From Maniola hyperantus (taxonomy: Eukaryota; Arthropoda; Insecta; Lepidoptera; Nymphalidae): a stretch of DNA of 64,000 nt. Every line of letters begins with the position of its first letter. The stretch's first letter is position 1. Made by a program: the position numbers and the translations under genes. Shown here piece by piece: positions 11,101 through 20,929 of the stretch. The stretch lies in contig NC_048539.1 of NCBI RefSeq assembly GCF_902806685.2, positions 2,244,501 through 2,308,500 on the forward strand, given 5' to 3'. The notes beneath the pieces were generated by a model. It made no database searches and was not told the origin of the DNA. It saw nothing but the letters and a program-made list of their open reading frames with translations.

Positions 11101-11845
11101 TTAAATGTCCAGTGCGAAGACGAGAAAAAACTTCTTTAGCACGATTCGAAGAAACATTGGTTTGCTCACATTCAAAATTATAAAGTTCTGCTGATATGGG
11201 TTTGTCTATGGAAAAAACTATATCATTCGGGGAATCATTAGTAATTTCAACATATCCTTTCTTATTTTTAACGCGTGTTATACAATCGGAAATAAAACAG
11301 TTGCATATAGTTTGAGATGGAATCAAGACATCACCGTCCTGCGAATTAATAGGCAATGCAAATAGCTTTGAAGAATGAGCAGGAATAATTTCTTCGAACA
11401 AATTAACGTTACGCGAATCATACATTTTTATTGGAATCTCAGCGTTACGCGTTACTAATTTTCTGTCTTTAAGATTAATAGTGGACTCCAATTTTTCAAG
11501 TAAATCTAGGCCTAAAAGACCGTCAAAGTATTCGTGAAAATTATATACGTAAAAAGTAATGTCACCATCTTCGTTAAATTCGGAAAACCAAGGTAATGTA
11601 ATGGAATAGTCATTTTTAGTTGTTGCGTGCACGTTGGTTACTTCAAAGGGTTCATAGTTAAGTGGCATATTACTAAAATACATTTGTACTGCTTTAGGAC
11701 TGATAAAAGATTGATTCGCCCCGGTATCGATAAGAAATCTGAGAGGTGGATTACTAATCTGTACATAACCAAGTTGCCGCTGGACATAAAAATTGACATC
11801 TATCCTGGTTTTTCGGATTCGCTGACTATCTGAAAATTTTCTTTC
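8165..11845 (-). CDS. pol: Gypsy element 1 Pol polyprotein (protease, RT, RNase H, integrase)
   Basis: The open frame starts at 11845 inside gag and is -1 relative to it, so translation probably comes from -1 frameshifting before the gag stop at 11802; the first in-frame ATG (11683) lies after the protease active site and is unlikely to be the start. The protease motif LIDTGA is encoded about 11720. Counted from that ATG: RT with LVVDFRK (~294), FTTLDLASG (~328) and the catalytic YLDD (~394); RNase H with TTDAS (~541) and TDHKPL (~608); integrase with an HHCC zinc finger ending CAVC (~860) and the DDE residues in HLDLL, VTDNGPEF and NGIVERF (~890-980). All catalytic motifs look intact. No GPY/F module is evident. 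Function: reverse transcription and integration in virus-like particles. Confidence 0.93.
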   Translation of the reverse strand, partial: ERKFSDSQRIRKTRIDVNFYVQRQLGYVQISNPPLRFLIDTGANQSFISPKAVQMYFSNMPLNYEPFEVTNVHATTKNDYSITLPWFSEFNEDGDITFYVYNFHEYFDGLLGLDLLEKLESTINLKDRKLVTRNAEIPIKMYDSRNVNLFEEIIPAHSSKLFALPINSQDGDVLIPSQTICNCFISDCITRVKNKKGYVEITNDSPNDIVFSIDKPISAELYNFECEQTNVSSNRAKEVFSRLRTGHLNPEEAANLKALCAKYADVFYLEGEPLTFNNKIKHKIKTSDEIPVHTKSYRYPYVHRQEIRDQISKMLEQNIIRPSDSAWSSPIWVVPKKADASGRRKWRLVVDFRKVNEKTIDDKYPIPNITDVLDKLGKCHYFTTLDLASGFYQVEMDPADIHKTAFNVENGHYEFLRMPMGLKNAPSTFQRVMDNVLKDLQNKVCLVYLDDIICFSTSLQEHIVNLEKIFQRLRESNFKIQMDKSEFLKLETEFLGHIISKDGVKPNPNKIAAISKYPLPKTTTQIKRFLGLLGYYRKFIPDFARLTKPLTQCLKKNSKIIIDDEYIRCFEHCKQLLTNDPILQYPDFTKEFLLTTDASNVAVGAVLSQGPVGSDKPIAYASRTLNSSELNYSTIEKELLAIVWATKYFRPYLFGRKFKIITDHKPLQWVMSLKEPNSRLTRWRLKLGEFDFTVMYKQGKSNTNADALSRIEVHVEELSSIAVNLSDGAPSLDDSGTLSAPEPEDGSRTATVHTDDESPILEIPISEHPLNKFTRQIVFNVVGDIKTKPVTTHPFENHKRTTVQLSESNLEIDVINAIKEFVQPKIKTGLLINPPLAMYKIIPIIQKTFKNSSMILNLAKTEVENVREYLRQQQIIDKYHDGKTNHRGINECFLALSRKFYWPKMREHISKFINDCAVCGQAKYDRNPIRQQFQVVPPPSKPFELVHLDLLSVESCKFLTIVDSFSKYAQAYFLGDSTAVSVVQALLKFSTHHRNPLTVVTDNGPEFNNQLISEFFKLHKIQHHKVAPHTPNENGIVERFHLTLLEHLRIFRISQKDESVRNLIPYGLLAYNSSIHSFTKCRPIEIVTGHFDPRDPLDIDLTTHVLQQYIQDHKNRMKITYNLIHESCSSLRRDLTNSRNRTREPEANYSPEQQVFVRNPVASRQKAAPRYTQDVVVANLPIHIYTKRKRGPIAKSRLKRVPNTAQLLQDPPYNQSTSAASGNDPT

Positions 11846-13038
11846 TTAAAACTGACTTCCTGTTTCTGATCAACTTCTTCTGTTATTGGACTTGGTTCAA
11901 CGTTCGAGGAGCTTTCCTCATAGTTATTATAGCATTCATTCGTGAATTGTTCGTAATTGTCATAGTCATAATCGTAGTCATAGTCATAGTCATAATCATA
12001 ATCATAGTCATAGTTAAGTTCATTAAAATTGACGTCGCGTGATTTCATATAGTTAGTTGGTGGTGGATTACCAAATTTACGCCAATCATGTCCCGATGGT
12101 GGTAAATGTCTAGGGGTGAAATGACTCACACCGCTCATGGGACGTGGGAAATTAGAATTGTTAGGCGGTTGGTGTCGATTTGGTAATTTGAAAACGTTGC
12201 TCTTCGGGTTATAATTCGGTGGAGGAGCGCGAAACATTAATTGGGTACGACTAGGACCACGCGGATGCATTTGAGGGTTAGGTTTCCAACCAGGTCTAAA
12301 ATGCATAGGTTTCTGACTCTGAGGTGGTCTAAAATGTATAGGCTGCTGCCAAGATGGCCCAGGCATAGCGAAACCTTGTGACCTTGAAGGATCTGTGTAA
12401 TTTGATACGGAAAATTTATGTCCAAAATTTTTATGAGAAAACCCGCCTTCATTTCGCTGTTGTATATATAGGGTGTTAAGTTCCTCTTGTACAAATTCGA
12501 GGGCTTTTTCCATTGACACTGGCCGCATGCACCGTATCCTTGAGCCTAGCGGGTCTTTTAGACCACGTAAATAACACTGCAGGGTTAACTTTTGGTAAAG
12601 TTGCCGTTTAGCCTCTATTGTGGTAGGTACGGATTCATGTAGGGAAATGTAGGTCATAATTGTGCTAAACAGGTTTTGGCACTTTTCGTAAAATTCTTGT
12701 GGGGTGCTAGAGCCTTGTGTCTGTAGAGACAAATCATTGTATAAAGCGGTCTCATCGCGATGGTCTGCGAAATTATTAATAAGGGCATTTCGTATGCCAT
12801 TCCAACTACCTGGGATACCGTTTGCATTAATTAACCTAGCCGCGGAACCTGTCACTTTATTTAATATTCCACTAATTAATGCCGAATTTTGTAACTCATG
12901 TCCCGGACTAATGTCAAAATGGGCAATCACTAATTGGTCACACAAATTTATAAACCGTGTTAACACATGAGGATTTCCGTCAAATTCGGGTAAAAATCTA
13001 ATAGATTTATAGATAGTATCTAAATCGTTTGATGCCAT
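11800..13038 (-). CDS. gag: Gypsy element 1 Gag
   Basis: 412 residues, start MASNDLDTIY. The N-terminal ~210 residues form the capsid-like part (for example RFLPEFDGNP, then QEFYEKCQNLF, the pattern of gypsy Gag proteins). Next comes a Pro/Asn/Arg-rich stretch (~220-330) and an acidic Tyr/Asp tract of repeated DY (~340-362), followed by a Glu-rich C-terminus. There is no CCHC zinc knuckle; the basic Pro/Arg region may do RNA binding instead, as in other gypsy-branch Gags. The stop codon lies within the overlapping pol frame. A GAAAAAC stretch just before the stop could allow slippage but is not a canonical X-XXY-YYZ heptamer. Confidence 0.88.
   Translation of the reverse strand: MASNDLDTIYKSIRFLPEFDGNPHVLTRFINLCDQLVIAHFDISPGHELQNSALISGILNKVTGSAARLINANGIPGSWNGIRNALINNFADHRDETALYNDLSLQTQGSSTPQEFYEKCQNLFSTIMTYISLHESVPTTIEAKRQLYQKLTLQCYLRGLKDPLGSRIRCMRPVSMEKALEFVQEELNTLYIQQRNEGGFSHKNFGHKFSVSNYTDPSRSQGFAMPGPSWQQPIHFRPPQSQKPMHFRPGWKPNPQMHPRGPSRTQLMFRAPPPNYNPKSNVFKLPNRHQPPNNSNFPRPMSGVSHFTPRHLPPSGHDWRKFGNPPPTNYMKSRDVNFNELNYDYDYDYDYDYDYDYDYDNYEQFTNECYNNYEESSSNVEPSPITEEVDQKQEVSFKKENFQIVSESEKPG
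11959..12015 (-). repeat. Hexanucleotide repeat coding for Asp-Tyr in gag
   Basis: GACTAT/GATTAT units repeat about nine times, all in frame, giving a run of alternating Asp and Tyr in Gag. Synonymous GAC/GAT interruptions show it is not a pure microsatellite. Confidence 0.85.
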
Positions 13039-13560
13039 GTCTATTAAGTTCCTAGATTCGTCTACGGCTCTTGACCTATTAACCGAACCTACGAAACTAC
13101 GTCCTGACCTTGGATAAAAAATCTTGACGAATAAAAATTAAACTAACACACACAAAAAAACCACTCAAAAAACTTTTTTAAAAAAAACACTCAATAAAAA
13201 AATTACTTCCCTAAAGTTCACGTAAAATTATATTAAATAGGTCTATAGATTTTGTATAAACCTAGATTATAAAATTTTAGGAATAAGGACGATATATAAA
13301 CGAGGATTCAATAAACGTACGATTTAAAAAAAAATCAATTAAAAAAAAATTAAACACAATACCTCTTTTTCTTGTTAGTCGGAAAAGGATAGGTAAAAGG
13401 AACTTGAACGATTCAAGTACTTACCGCATCGCCGATCTATTTCTTTCCACGAATCGAAGTTTAGATTCTCCACTACACTGCGGCCTCCGAATAGTAGGTT
13501 CTTAGGATAAGTTGTTCTCCGTCACAGTTGTCCGATACAGCTACAGGTACAGCTTATCCT
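13039..13560 (-). other. Untranslated leader of gypsy element 1
   Basis: AT-rich sequence with long A/T runs between the primer-binding site and the gag start. No ORF of note. Confidence 0.6.
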
Positions 13561-13577
13561 ACCCCGTCACTGCGCCA
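13561..13577 (-). promoter_or_regulatory. Primer-binding site of gypsy element 1
   Basis: Immediately inside the 5' LTR the element strand reads TGGCGCAGTGACGGGGT. The TGG start is typical of a tRNA primer site; I could not assign the tRNA with confidence. Confidence 0.65.
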
Positions 13578-13853
13578 GTAATGTTTAGGCTCGCAGGAGG
13601 TGGATGGAAGAAAACTAGTCGGCGATAATATCCTTATAATAATTATATTCAAAGTTACATTTAAAATGAAAAGACTAATAACTAGTGCTTATCTCTAAGG
13701 ATGAGAATATTCTAACTTAATATTACGATTCCCACATCGCGCGGGTTCTGGTATTACGCCGCGTCAGCTATACGGGTCGTATTCGTACGTGGGAATGGGA
13801 ATGCATGTTGCGCTGGCTCACTATGTATCAGCCGCTGGCTTCGCCTGCGTAAC
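13577..13853 (-). repeat. 5' LTR of gypsy element 1
   Basis: 277 bases, same as 7215-7491. The LTR would contain promoter and polyadenylation signals; none is obvious by eye beyond AT-rich stretches. Confidence 0.93.
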
Positions 13854-13858
13854 ACACT

Positions 13859-14820
13859 CATACACGAGCCCTAAAACAACAACAAACACAATATCATATA
13901 CAGTTCCTAACCATATAATAAGTTAGGTACCCTCAAAAGTTAAATTAAACTATGGCTTACACAAAAAAACTTCATTAAACCACCTTTCAGGTACAAGAGA
14001 TGAATCTTTTAATAAATACTTGCTTGTTTTTTTTAATAAACGCGTTTTACCAAACTTTCATAACTAAGCGCTTCGCCTCGTCCGCTTTTCGAAGGGAATT
14101 TATTAAAACGTTATTCGATTTTTTTTTTATTATTTAAGTATCAGACGCTAAGACGAGTCAAACTAAAGAACGGGGCACTACTACCTACCTTTTCTCGAAG
14201 CGTTTCGGCGTATTTTCGAGCAGTCATCGCTTCAGTCTGGATAACCTTTTCCGCTGCAAACGTTCTTTTGAAAGCAATGAGTTGACACACGATGCATACT
14301 TTCATACGGGCAATTTTTTTTATCTAATTTATTTATATATAGGAGTTTGCTCACAAAGTGAGCATGTCACCCCTGTAGTACTCTACAGGGGTGACAGTAC
14401 AAACCGGGTACAAAACTCAACGTCACTATTTAGCAAGTGTAGGGTTACAGAGGGTTATTGTAAACGTTACTGACTTTTCTTTTTGGGAAAAAGAATAATA
14501 AATATTTAACAGGTACCTCCAATTTCTAGGTCGTTCTTTAAAGCGGCTCGAAAATTGTGCCCGTGTAAAAAAGTCCGCCATTCCACAGATAAATTCGAGG
14601 CGTCGTGTATTGATGAGTCTCACATGTTATGTTCCGGGGCGCGTTTAAACTGTTCCCCGGGAACTGGGAACTGTATTAATTGTGCTCGATTTACAGCTCG
14701 CAGTGAGGCCTCGATGGACAAACTTAAATGGAGCGAGCGTTTTGGATAGTTGCGATACATTTACCTTTGTAATTTATTGAAATTCCTGAGACTCGTACGA
14801 AACGAAGCAATCCGCTTCCT
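13859..14820. other. Host AT-rich sequence, no gene recognised
   Basis: No supported coding region. The only clear structure is the small hairpin at 14366-14395. Confidence 0.4.
14366..14395. repeat. Perfect 13-bp hairpin
   Basis: GTCACCCCTGTAG and CTACAGGGGTGAC are separated by TACT. Just upstream a second small stem, GCTCACAAAGTGAGC, occurs at about 14349-14363. Function unknown. Confidence 0.8.
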
Positions 14821-14831
14821 CGTTTCTAATA

Positions 14832-15045
14832 TACAGGGTGTAACCATAACGCTAGGAAAAATTTAGCGTTATTGGTATACCTACTACCTAAACACAATCC
14901 AATACCAATAACCATTTGCCTCATTTTGTAGTTTTAGTGTAGTAGAAAAAGGCTACTTTTAATCCTGGAAATTCAAAAAGTTCCCACGGGATTTTACAAC
15001 CTAAATCCACGAAAAAACTAAATCGCGGGCATAAGCTAGTACTCA
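14832..15045 (+). repeat. TA-flanked transposon end plus A-family fragment
   Basis: 14832-14945 begins TACAGGGTGTAACCATAACG and matches the right end (reverse complement) of the element at 424-1383. 14949-15041 is a decayed A-family piece (AAAGTTCCCACGGGATTTT, TAAATCCACG). Confidence 0.5.
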
Positions 15046-15054
15046 ATAAAATGT

Positions 15055-15190
15055 ATAGAATAGAATAGAATAGAACATATTTTTAGTCAAGTAAACTTAG
15101 TACAACTAGTTTAATTTACCACTGGTTCGGAATGCCGTTCCTACAGAGAAGAACCAGCACGAAACTCGGCGGTTGCTCTTATACAGACAA
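15055..15190 (+). repeat. LINE-R 3' fragment with TAGAA repeat
   Basis: A (TAGAA)n start, then TTTACCACTGGTTCGGAATG and AGAACCAGCACGAAACTCGG, shared with 49165-49235 and 63515-63590. Confidence 0.5.
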
Positions 15191-15544
15191 AACGATAGTT
15201 ATGTACTGTCCGTTCATTATGGCAGGTACATAAGACCCAGGGCACCAATTCGTTCACCTCAGCCAATTACCTTCTGAAACGAGTTCTATTTATATTGCGC
15301 TAGTTATTCAGGCCGGTGAGATTGGGCTCAGCACAATTCGCTAGAAATAAACTAGACGATGTAGTACTTACCTAGCAAATGACTTATTTAATAAATAGTC
15401 TAGATAGCATTAAACATTACCGTGGCATTAGCCACCTGTTATCACCGAAGCAGGCTTTTTGACCAATCAGAAGACGGCTCGCACTCCATTGGCTGATAAG
15501 TGACGCCATGTTGCATTTAACTACCTTCATTCATTCATGTTTTA

Positions 15545-15705
15545 CAGTACACGGCTGATAGTAATGTACATTGATCTTTAGAAGGAGATAGCAAATTTGT
15601 AGAGACAAAACGTTATATAGGTATGAGTGACAGAGACAACGCTCTACAAAGCCGAAATATCATTCTAAAAGCCGATGTACCTACATTACTTTCGGCCGCG
15701 TACTG
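15545..15705. mobile_element. TA-flanked MITE, 161 bp
   Basis: The ends read CAGTACACGGCTGATAGTAA and (reverse complement) CAGTACGCGGCCGAAAGTAA. TA lies on both sides (15543-15544, 15706-15707). A truncated relative, including GAGCGACAGAGACAACGCTC-like internal sequence, is at 51949-52025. Confidence 0.6.
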
Positions 15706-15724
15706 TACATTAACATTCATACAC

Positions 15725-15950
15725 TAGCTTATTCCCGCGACTTCGTGTCCGAGGAGTGCACAAACAAACCCCTATTTTACCCCCTTAGGGGTTGAATTTT
15801 TAAAAATCCTATCTTAGCGGATGTCTAAGTTATAATAGCTATCTGCATACCGAATTTCAGCCCGATCCGTGACACACTGGTCAGCTGTGCGTTGATAGAT
15901 CAGTCAGTGAGTCAGTCCGTCAGTCAGTCAGTCAGCTTTTCCTTTTATAC
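15725..15950 (+). repeat. Family A4 repeat
   Basis: From CTAGCTTATTCCCGCGACTT through CCCCTTAGGGGTTGAA and GCGTTGATAGATCAGTCAGT to CTTTTCCTTTTATA. Confidence 0.65.
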
Positions 15951-16329
15951 ACAAGTAATACAATATTTAGTACACCCTTTACTTAGAAAATTAATGTTCA
16001 ACAATAAAGATTTCTAAGCCGTTTCAAGTTCTAATGTCAATCCGGGAAAATTCGCCAACTTTTCGGCACCGCAATCAAAACTTGCGCCTACAAAAATCGA
16101 AGTTGCCTGTAACTGAGTGATGCAATGAATCGCGCTTTAGTTCGCCGGAGTCGGCAGTTCGCAAACACATCGCGTTTTCTACATAAATCATCGCGAACAA
16201 TCGCCCCGCGTTGAGTGGTTTTGTGTACACACGACTATGAAATCCCACCTGAAACGGAGCGATTTTTAAAAAGTTTTTTTTTTTAAATAAAAATAGCGAG
16301 CAAACGAACATCCGGATCACTTGATGTTA
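15951..16329. other. No recognised feature
   Basis: A minus-strand frame of 81 codons (16075-16320) has no recognisable features and I do not call it. Confidence 0.4.
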
Positions 16330-16860
16330 AGAGATTACTGCCGCCCGCATCTGCAGCGCCAGAAGAACTTAATGTGCGTTGCCGGCCTTTCAGGAATTTG
16401 TTGATCCGCCCTTTAAATAACCCCATGTTGTAATCTAATGTGAACACCGTTGAAGGGAGTTAATTCCACAGTTTGCATGTGCGTGGAAAAAAGGAGCAGG
16501 CCCAACGGGTGGTCTAAGTGCACCAGGTACCCAGGTGGGGAGGGTGGAATTGTTTGCGATGGCGTGCGGTGCAGTTGTAGAAAAAGGAGGGTGGAATGAG
16601 GCCAAACAGTTGTTTCAAGCACTCCCTCAGAGCACTCCCTATTATAAAGGCAGTAGATTACGTCTCTGCGGTGCTCAAGGCTTTCCAACGAGCTGGTTAA
16701 TTTGGGTCCATAAGTCGAACAGTCCGTCTCTGGATCCGATTTAATGGAAGGAGTTGGTACTGGGGTGCTCCGGCCCAAAGGTAAGAGCAATACTCCAAAT
16801 ATAGGCGAAATTGCGCTTAATAGAGAAGGAGAAGTCAAAATAGTATTGACAGACGCAGAG
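16330..16860 (-). pseudogene. Degenerate LINE reverse-transcriptase C-terminus
   Basis: On the minus strand, fragments in shifting frames recall the end of a Jockey/CR1-type RT ORF: an APQYQLLPF-like stretch, then EHRRDV followed by a LYNRECSEG-like motif, then an MGLFK..INKFLKGRQ-like tail. Frameshifts and stops break it throughout. A dead, 5'-truncated insertion; two shorter relatives are at 31180-31330 and 60480-60680. Confidence 0.6.
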
Positions 16861-17127
16861 TGTAAAATATAAAAAAAATGCTAGAACCTTGACAACGGGT
16901 AAAATACGCGTTTTTAAGTATTCTTAGGAGCCGTATGATTACAAACTCATCAGAGTTAAAACTAGTTAGGCTTTCACTAGTCCGAAGGGAAATTCCTATC
17001 ATTTATCTATAGAATTCGCCTTTGCACTTTATAAAACTGAAAAAAGGAAAATTTAAGAGCTGCCTGGTTGGCCACAACTATTTATTAACTTATACTACGT
17101 CTCTATAAACTAAAATCATAAAACAGG

Positions 17128-17700
17128 TAATTTTTTTTCAGATATTTGCAAGTTGGCCCTTAACTGCAATCTCACCTGGTGGTAAGTGATGATGCAGTCT
17201 AAGATGGAAGCGGGTTAACCTGGAAGAGGTACCTATGACAGTTTTTATCCCCTTTGGTACACGGCATAGTACGGGAACGCTAAATTGCTTGGCGGCACAC
17301 AGAACAGAAATCCGACACAATCGGAGAGAGATGAGGCGCGGTACCGAAAGCTTTACGTACTCTCCAAGGCATGGGGTGAAATATTCCTGACTCCGAGCTA
17401 GTAGGTACCTATTACGCGACAGGTCAAGATGGCAATCAGGGAGGGAACACCCCGCACACTCGCACAGCCCCTCCGTTAACCCGGTGCAGGCGAGCGCGGG
17501 TAACATGTAGATGTGCGGGGCGTCCCCCGTCTCATATCCCGATTGCCATCTCGACCTGTCGCGGACTATGCCTACCTACAGAAAATTTCTTAACAGAAAT
17601 CTACCTGCCAAATATTTTAGCCCGACCCATGAATCGAACCAAGGATTTCCTCATCTGCAGTCGAACATACTAATCACTCGACCTACGAGTCAGTATATTA
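17128..17700 (-). repeat. SINE-1-like repeat interrupted by a palindromic MITE
   Basis: 17128-17300 matches the SINE-1 body (CAATCTCACCTGGTGGTAAG, GATGATGCAGTCTAAGATGG). 17626-17697 is tRNA-like on the minus strand, with a box-B-like GGTTCGATTC. Between them lies the palindrome at 17415-17563. Confidence 0.5.
17415..17563. mobile_element. Palindromic MITE, about 150 bp
   Basis: The ends CGCGACAGGTCAAGATGGCA and (reverse complement) CGCGACAGGTCGAGATGGCA pair, and the inner parts ACCCCGCACA and TGTGCGGGGC also pair. Confidence 0.6.
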
Positions 17701-17702
17701 CA

Positions 17703-18420
17703 GGTAATTGTAAAATAGCAATATCAGCATTGAGGTCGTAATTGTATTGGTCATTACCAGTTTCAAAATGAGGCATTTTGGCGTCACTTACGTCGCATTG
17801 AAACGGTTCGCATCATGATCGCTATTATGGTCCTCAATAACATTAAACGTCTGCGGTCGAGCAGCAGCATCGCCGACCGCAACGCGAATGTGTACTGACT
17901 GTCTATTTAGACTAATGTAAAGTTGTGTGTATGTGTCTAACTGGGCAGAACGGAATTTAGTTTAGCTAATTGCAGTTTAAACCAGTGTATTTTATTTACA
18001 ACTAGATGATAACAAGATCCACGACTTTAACCATAAATGGATTTAGGTATTTAAAAATCTCATGGGTCTATTTAATTTTCTAGAATAAAAAGGAGGCAAG
18101 CGTGGCGTGCTATGAACTAAACCCTTCTCATTCTGAGAGAAGATCCGTTCTCAGTAGTGGGACGGTGATGGGTTGATCATGATAATGATGATGGATCAGT
18201 ATAGATAATTGGGAAATTACAATATTGAGGTTGTAATTGCATTGTCTGTCAATTTTAGACTAATGTCAAGTTATATGTGTGTGTCTCTAACTGGGTAGAA
18301 CAGAATTAAGTTTGGCAAATTGCAGTCTTAGACTAGGTGTACCTAGATGTATTTTAATTAGATGATGCCAGTAGTGACTTCATGCGCGTGGTTTTAGGTT
18401 TTTAATGCAAACTCTATGAT
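17703..18420 (+). repeat. Diverged tandem duplication
   Basis: 17703-18010 and 18198-18370 share, in order, ATTGAGGT[C/T]GTAATTG, TTTAGACTAATGT, GTGTCT...AACTGGG and AACTAGATGAT-like ends. A SINE-2 tail fragment (18085-18195, GATGATGG) lies between them, and the first unit has an extra ~130 bp. Confidence 0.45.
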
Positions 18421-19424
18421 TATTATCTGAGATTGGTTAAATCTCGAATCGACAAAGTCAATCTCTTGCAATAGAACTTTAATCGCGCTAAAGACATTTT
18501 CTCTGCAAAGCATTTTATCTAAGTTCCAATATACATAATATTTATAGTTAGGTATATATACCCTTATCGTCCACGCGAAATTCAGGTAATTTCACATGAA
18601 AATAAAATATTTTATCTAAGTAAACAAAATTATAATAAAATTTCTTACTTTAATGTTAGAGAATATTTTGTAAAGGGAAAATCTTCATTCGCGAAACTGC
18701 AGACTCAAGTTGAAATGGCGCGAAGATTTTCATGAACGCTTTCATTAGGTGAGTAGTTATTTATAATTTTCCAGAGGGATAACATTAAAAAGATTGTTTT
18801 GTACTAGTTTTGTTGTGACTTCAGGAATCTTGAAATACTTTCGTGATTATTTTATGGTTTCAAAAAAAAATTTACTTAATGTACAAAACTACAAACTTTC
18901 AAACCTGCTGCTCGATTGCGGTAGAATGACAGCTACAATGTCACGATCGCAATCACCTCTGATTGGTTGACGCTCGCTCACTATTGGCTACAATGCATTG
19001 TTGCAACAAGAATCGCACAAATTAAACCAATCATAATAAGTGAGATTGTAATAATGATTGATGCAGGTTTTACGAAATCGGCCTACAGATGCTGCAGTTT
19101 CTTGCGGGCACTGACCTCTACTACTAATACAAGTACACTGGACCGATTGCCGATTTGTTTTTGAAGCAATTTGATTTTAGGGCTGATAGCAGTCTAGTGA
19201 GCGTCATGACAATATGTAAGCGTACAAACCTACTCGGCACCTCAACAAAAATTATTTTAAAATATTTCGCAAACGGGTCCCTAAATCGAAAAATCATCAT
19301 AACACACCAGCAATATTTTTGAAAGACCTATTCAACGACATCCCACACCATAAGATAGACGAGAAAAAATGTTGACAAATTTTAGTTCAACTTTCTAGTA
19401 CTAAGTCTAAGCTAAGCCGCAGAT
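18421..19424. other. No recognised feature
   Basis: AT-rich sequence. The 65-codon plus frame at 18967 shows nothing convincing. Confidence 0.4.
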
Positions 19425-19491
19425 GGACGGACGGACAAATGAACACGGCGAAACTATAAGGGTTCCTTGTTGACTAAGGAACCCTAAAAAG
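19425..19491 (+). repeat. Family B2 end fragment
   Basis: GGACGGACGGACAAATG, then ACTATAAGGGTTCCTTGTTG and GGAACCCTAAAAA, as at the 3' end of 58482-59022. Confidence 0.6.
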
Positions 19492-20929
19492 GGAATTAAA
19501 AATATATCGCAATCTCGTACACCTATAAATTGCAGTGTTATCTTATCACAGACGTGGCGCCACTAAATCTCGTCGAGAGTTTACACAGAGCTGCGAATGT
19601 GCGCCTGGTATGTTTGTTTGTTTATCCCAAGTTACAACACATCTTCATCTACTTAATGGGTTTGCAAACTGTATAAATAATGCTTTAATGCTTGAAATGA
19701 ACTTCGGTGCTTCGAATAGTGCGTGTTGCTACTGACATATGGATCCGAAACATAGTTGCTAACTATGGACCTCAAAAAAAAAGCTCTGAGGCGCTCAGTG
19801 GGCGATGAAGAGACCTAAATCTACTCGGAGTTCTTTTACGTGATCAAAATATCATAAATGACGAGATCCCTAGAAGAACCAGGGTCAATGACATAATTCA
19901 AGGGATTTCGAATCTGAAGTAGCAATCAGCAAAGCACATAATTCAAAGAACCGAAGTGGACAATGGATGCTTAAGTAATTCATACTACTATCTGTCAGAC
20001 AGTCAGCTTTTCCTTTTATATAAGTATACTAGTGTGAGGCTATGTTCGTTACACGTCTCAAAGAGCAGAACTTATTCCAACTAAGTTGTTGGGAGCGGTT
20101 TTTGAAACCGCGGGAGAACAATTCCCTTCAAAGTTCACACTGCGATTTCATTTCACGGATGTTTTGTTCTGTTTCTGATATAATTTGGTCAGTGAGCATG
20201 GTTTTTAATTTTCACTGTTTGGATTTTGCAGTCGTTCCTCTTTTGTTGCCTTTTGTAAATAGTTTTACTTTCCGTCAAAGTATTGGTTAACTACCCGCAT
20301 TAGTTACGGCCTATATGAGCTTCAGGTTCTTTGTAACTAAATTTTGATCAACGTAAACATTATCAAGATTAAGTCGGATTTAATATCATGTCATATCGCA
20401 GCGAGCCGCTGGATTCAGGCGGCGTAAGACTGTGGCGTATAAAAGTTCCTTCAAGAGGCTCATGTACAAGAGTAGACTATATTATATCGGCTGATTACGA
20501 TGATGACGACGACAATAGGCTGTCATGGAGATAGCAAACAAGTGCTTATTTATAATTGAATAAAATACATCAATTCAGGTTATAATATTATTATTATAAC
20601 ACATTAAAATTGCCGCTTCTAACACGCTTTTGCTCTATGGAAAAAAGCTAAGCGCACCAGTGCCACCTCGCGTCTCTCTTCGTCCTAATGTAGAGGTTAT
20701 TGACTTCGTTGATTTTTATGTCGTAGTATAGTTCACCGCCACTAGATGGCGGTAAAAAAAATGTAAATAATGTAGAGGTGTAGAGGGGACGAGAGGTAAC
20801 CAAACGCACAAGGCCATTCGTAACTTTGACGATCTTACCGCCACACTCAGAGATTGATTCGCCGTTAGATTGTTCTATAGCATATCGGTTTAAAGAATTT
20901 ATTCTCAAAAAGAACATACTGTTCACTTA
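19492..20929. other. No recognised feature
   Basis: Only short frames. The 92-codon minus frame at 20648-20926 and the 82-codon plus frame at 20042-20290 have no motif I recognise. 19985-20020 is an A4 tail scrap (GTCAGCTTTTCCTTTTATAT). Confidence 0.4.

Larger units (their letters stand above)
7210..13858 (-). mobile_element. Complete Ty3/gypsy LTR retrotransposon 1
   Basis: Flanked by the direct duplication ACACT (7210-7214 and 13854-13858; the exact split is ambiguous, 4 or 5 bp). Two 277-base LTRs read identical by eye, implying recent insertion. Order on the minus strand: LTR, primer-binding site, leader, gag, pol (protease, RT, RNase H, integrase), polypurine tract, LTR. The gag without CCHC knuckles, the -1 gag/pol relation and the protease style resemble the gypsy/17.6 branch, but no envelope ORF is present. 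This looks structurally competent apart from env. Confidence 0.92.

Noticed and set aside
16075..16320. 81-codon minus-strand ORF
   Set aside because: No domain or homology recognised; composition is not distinctive.
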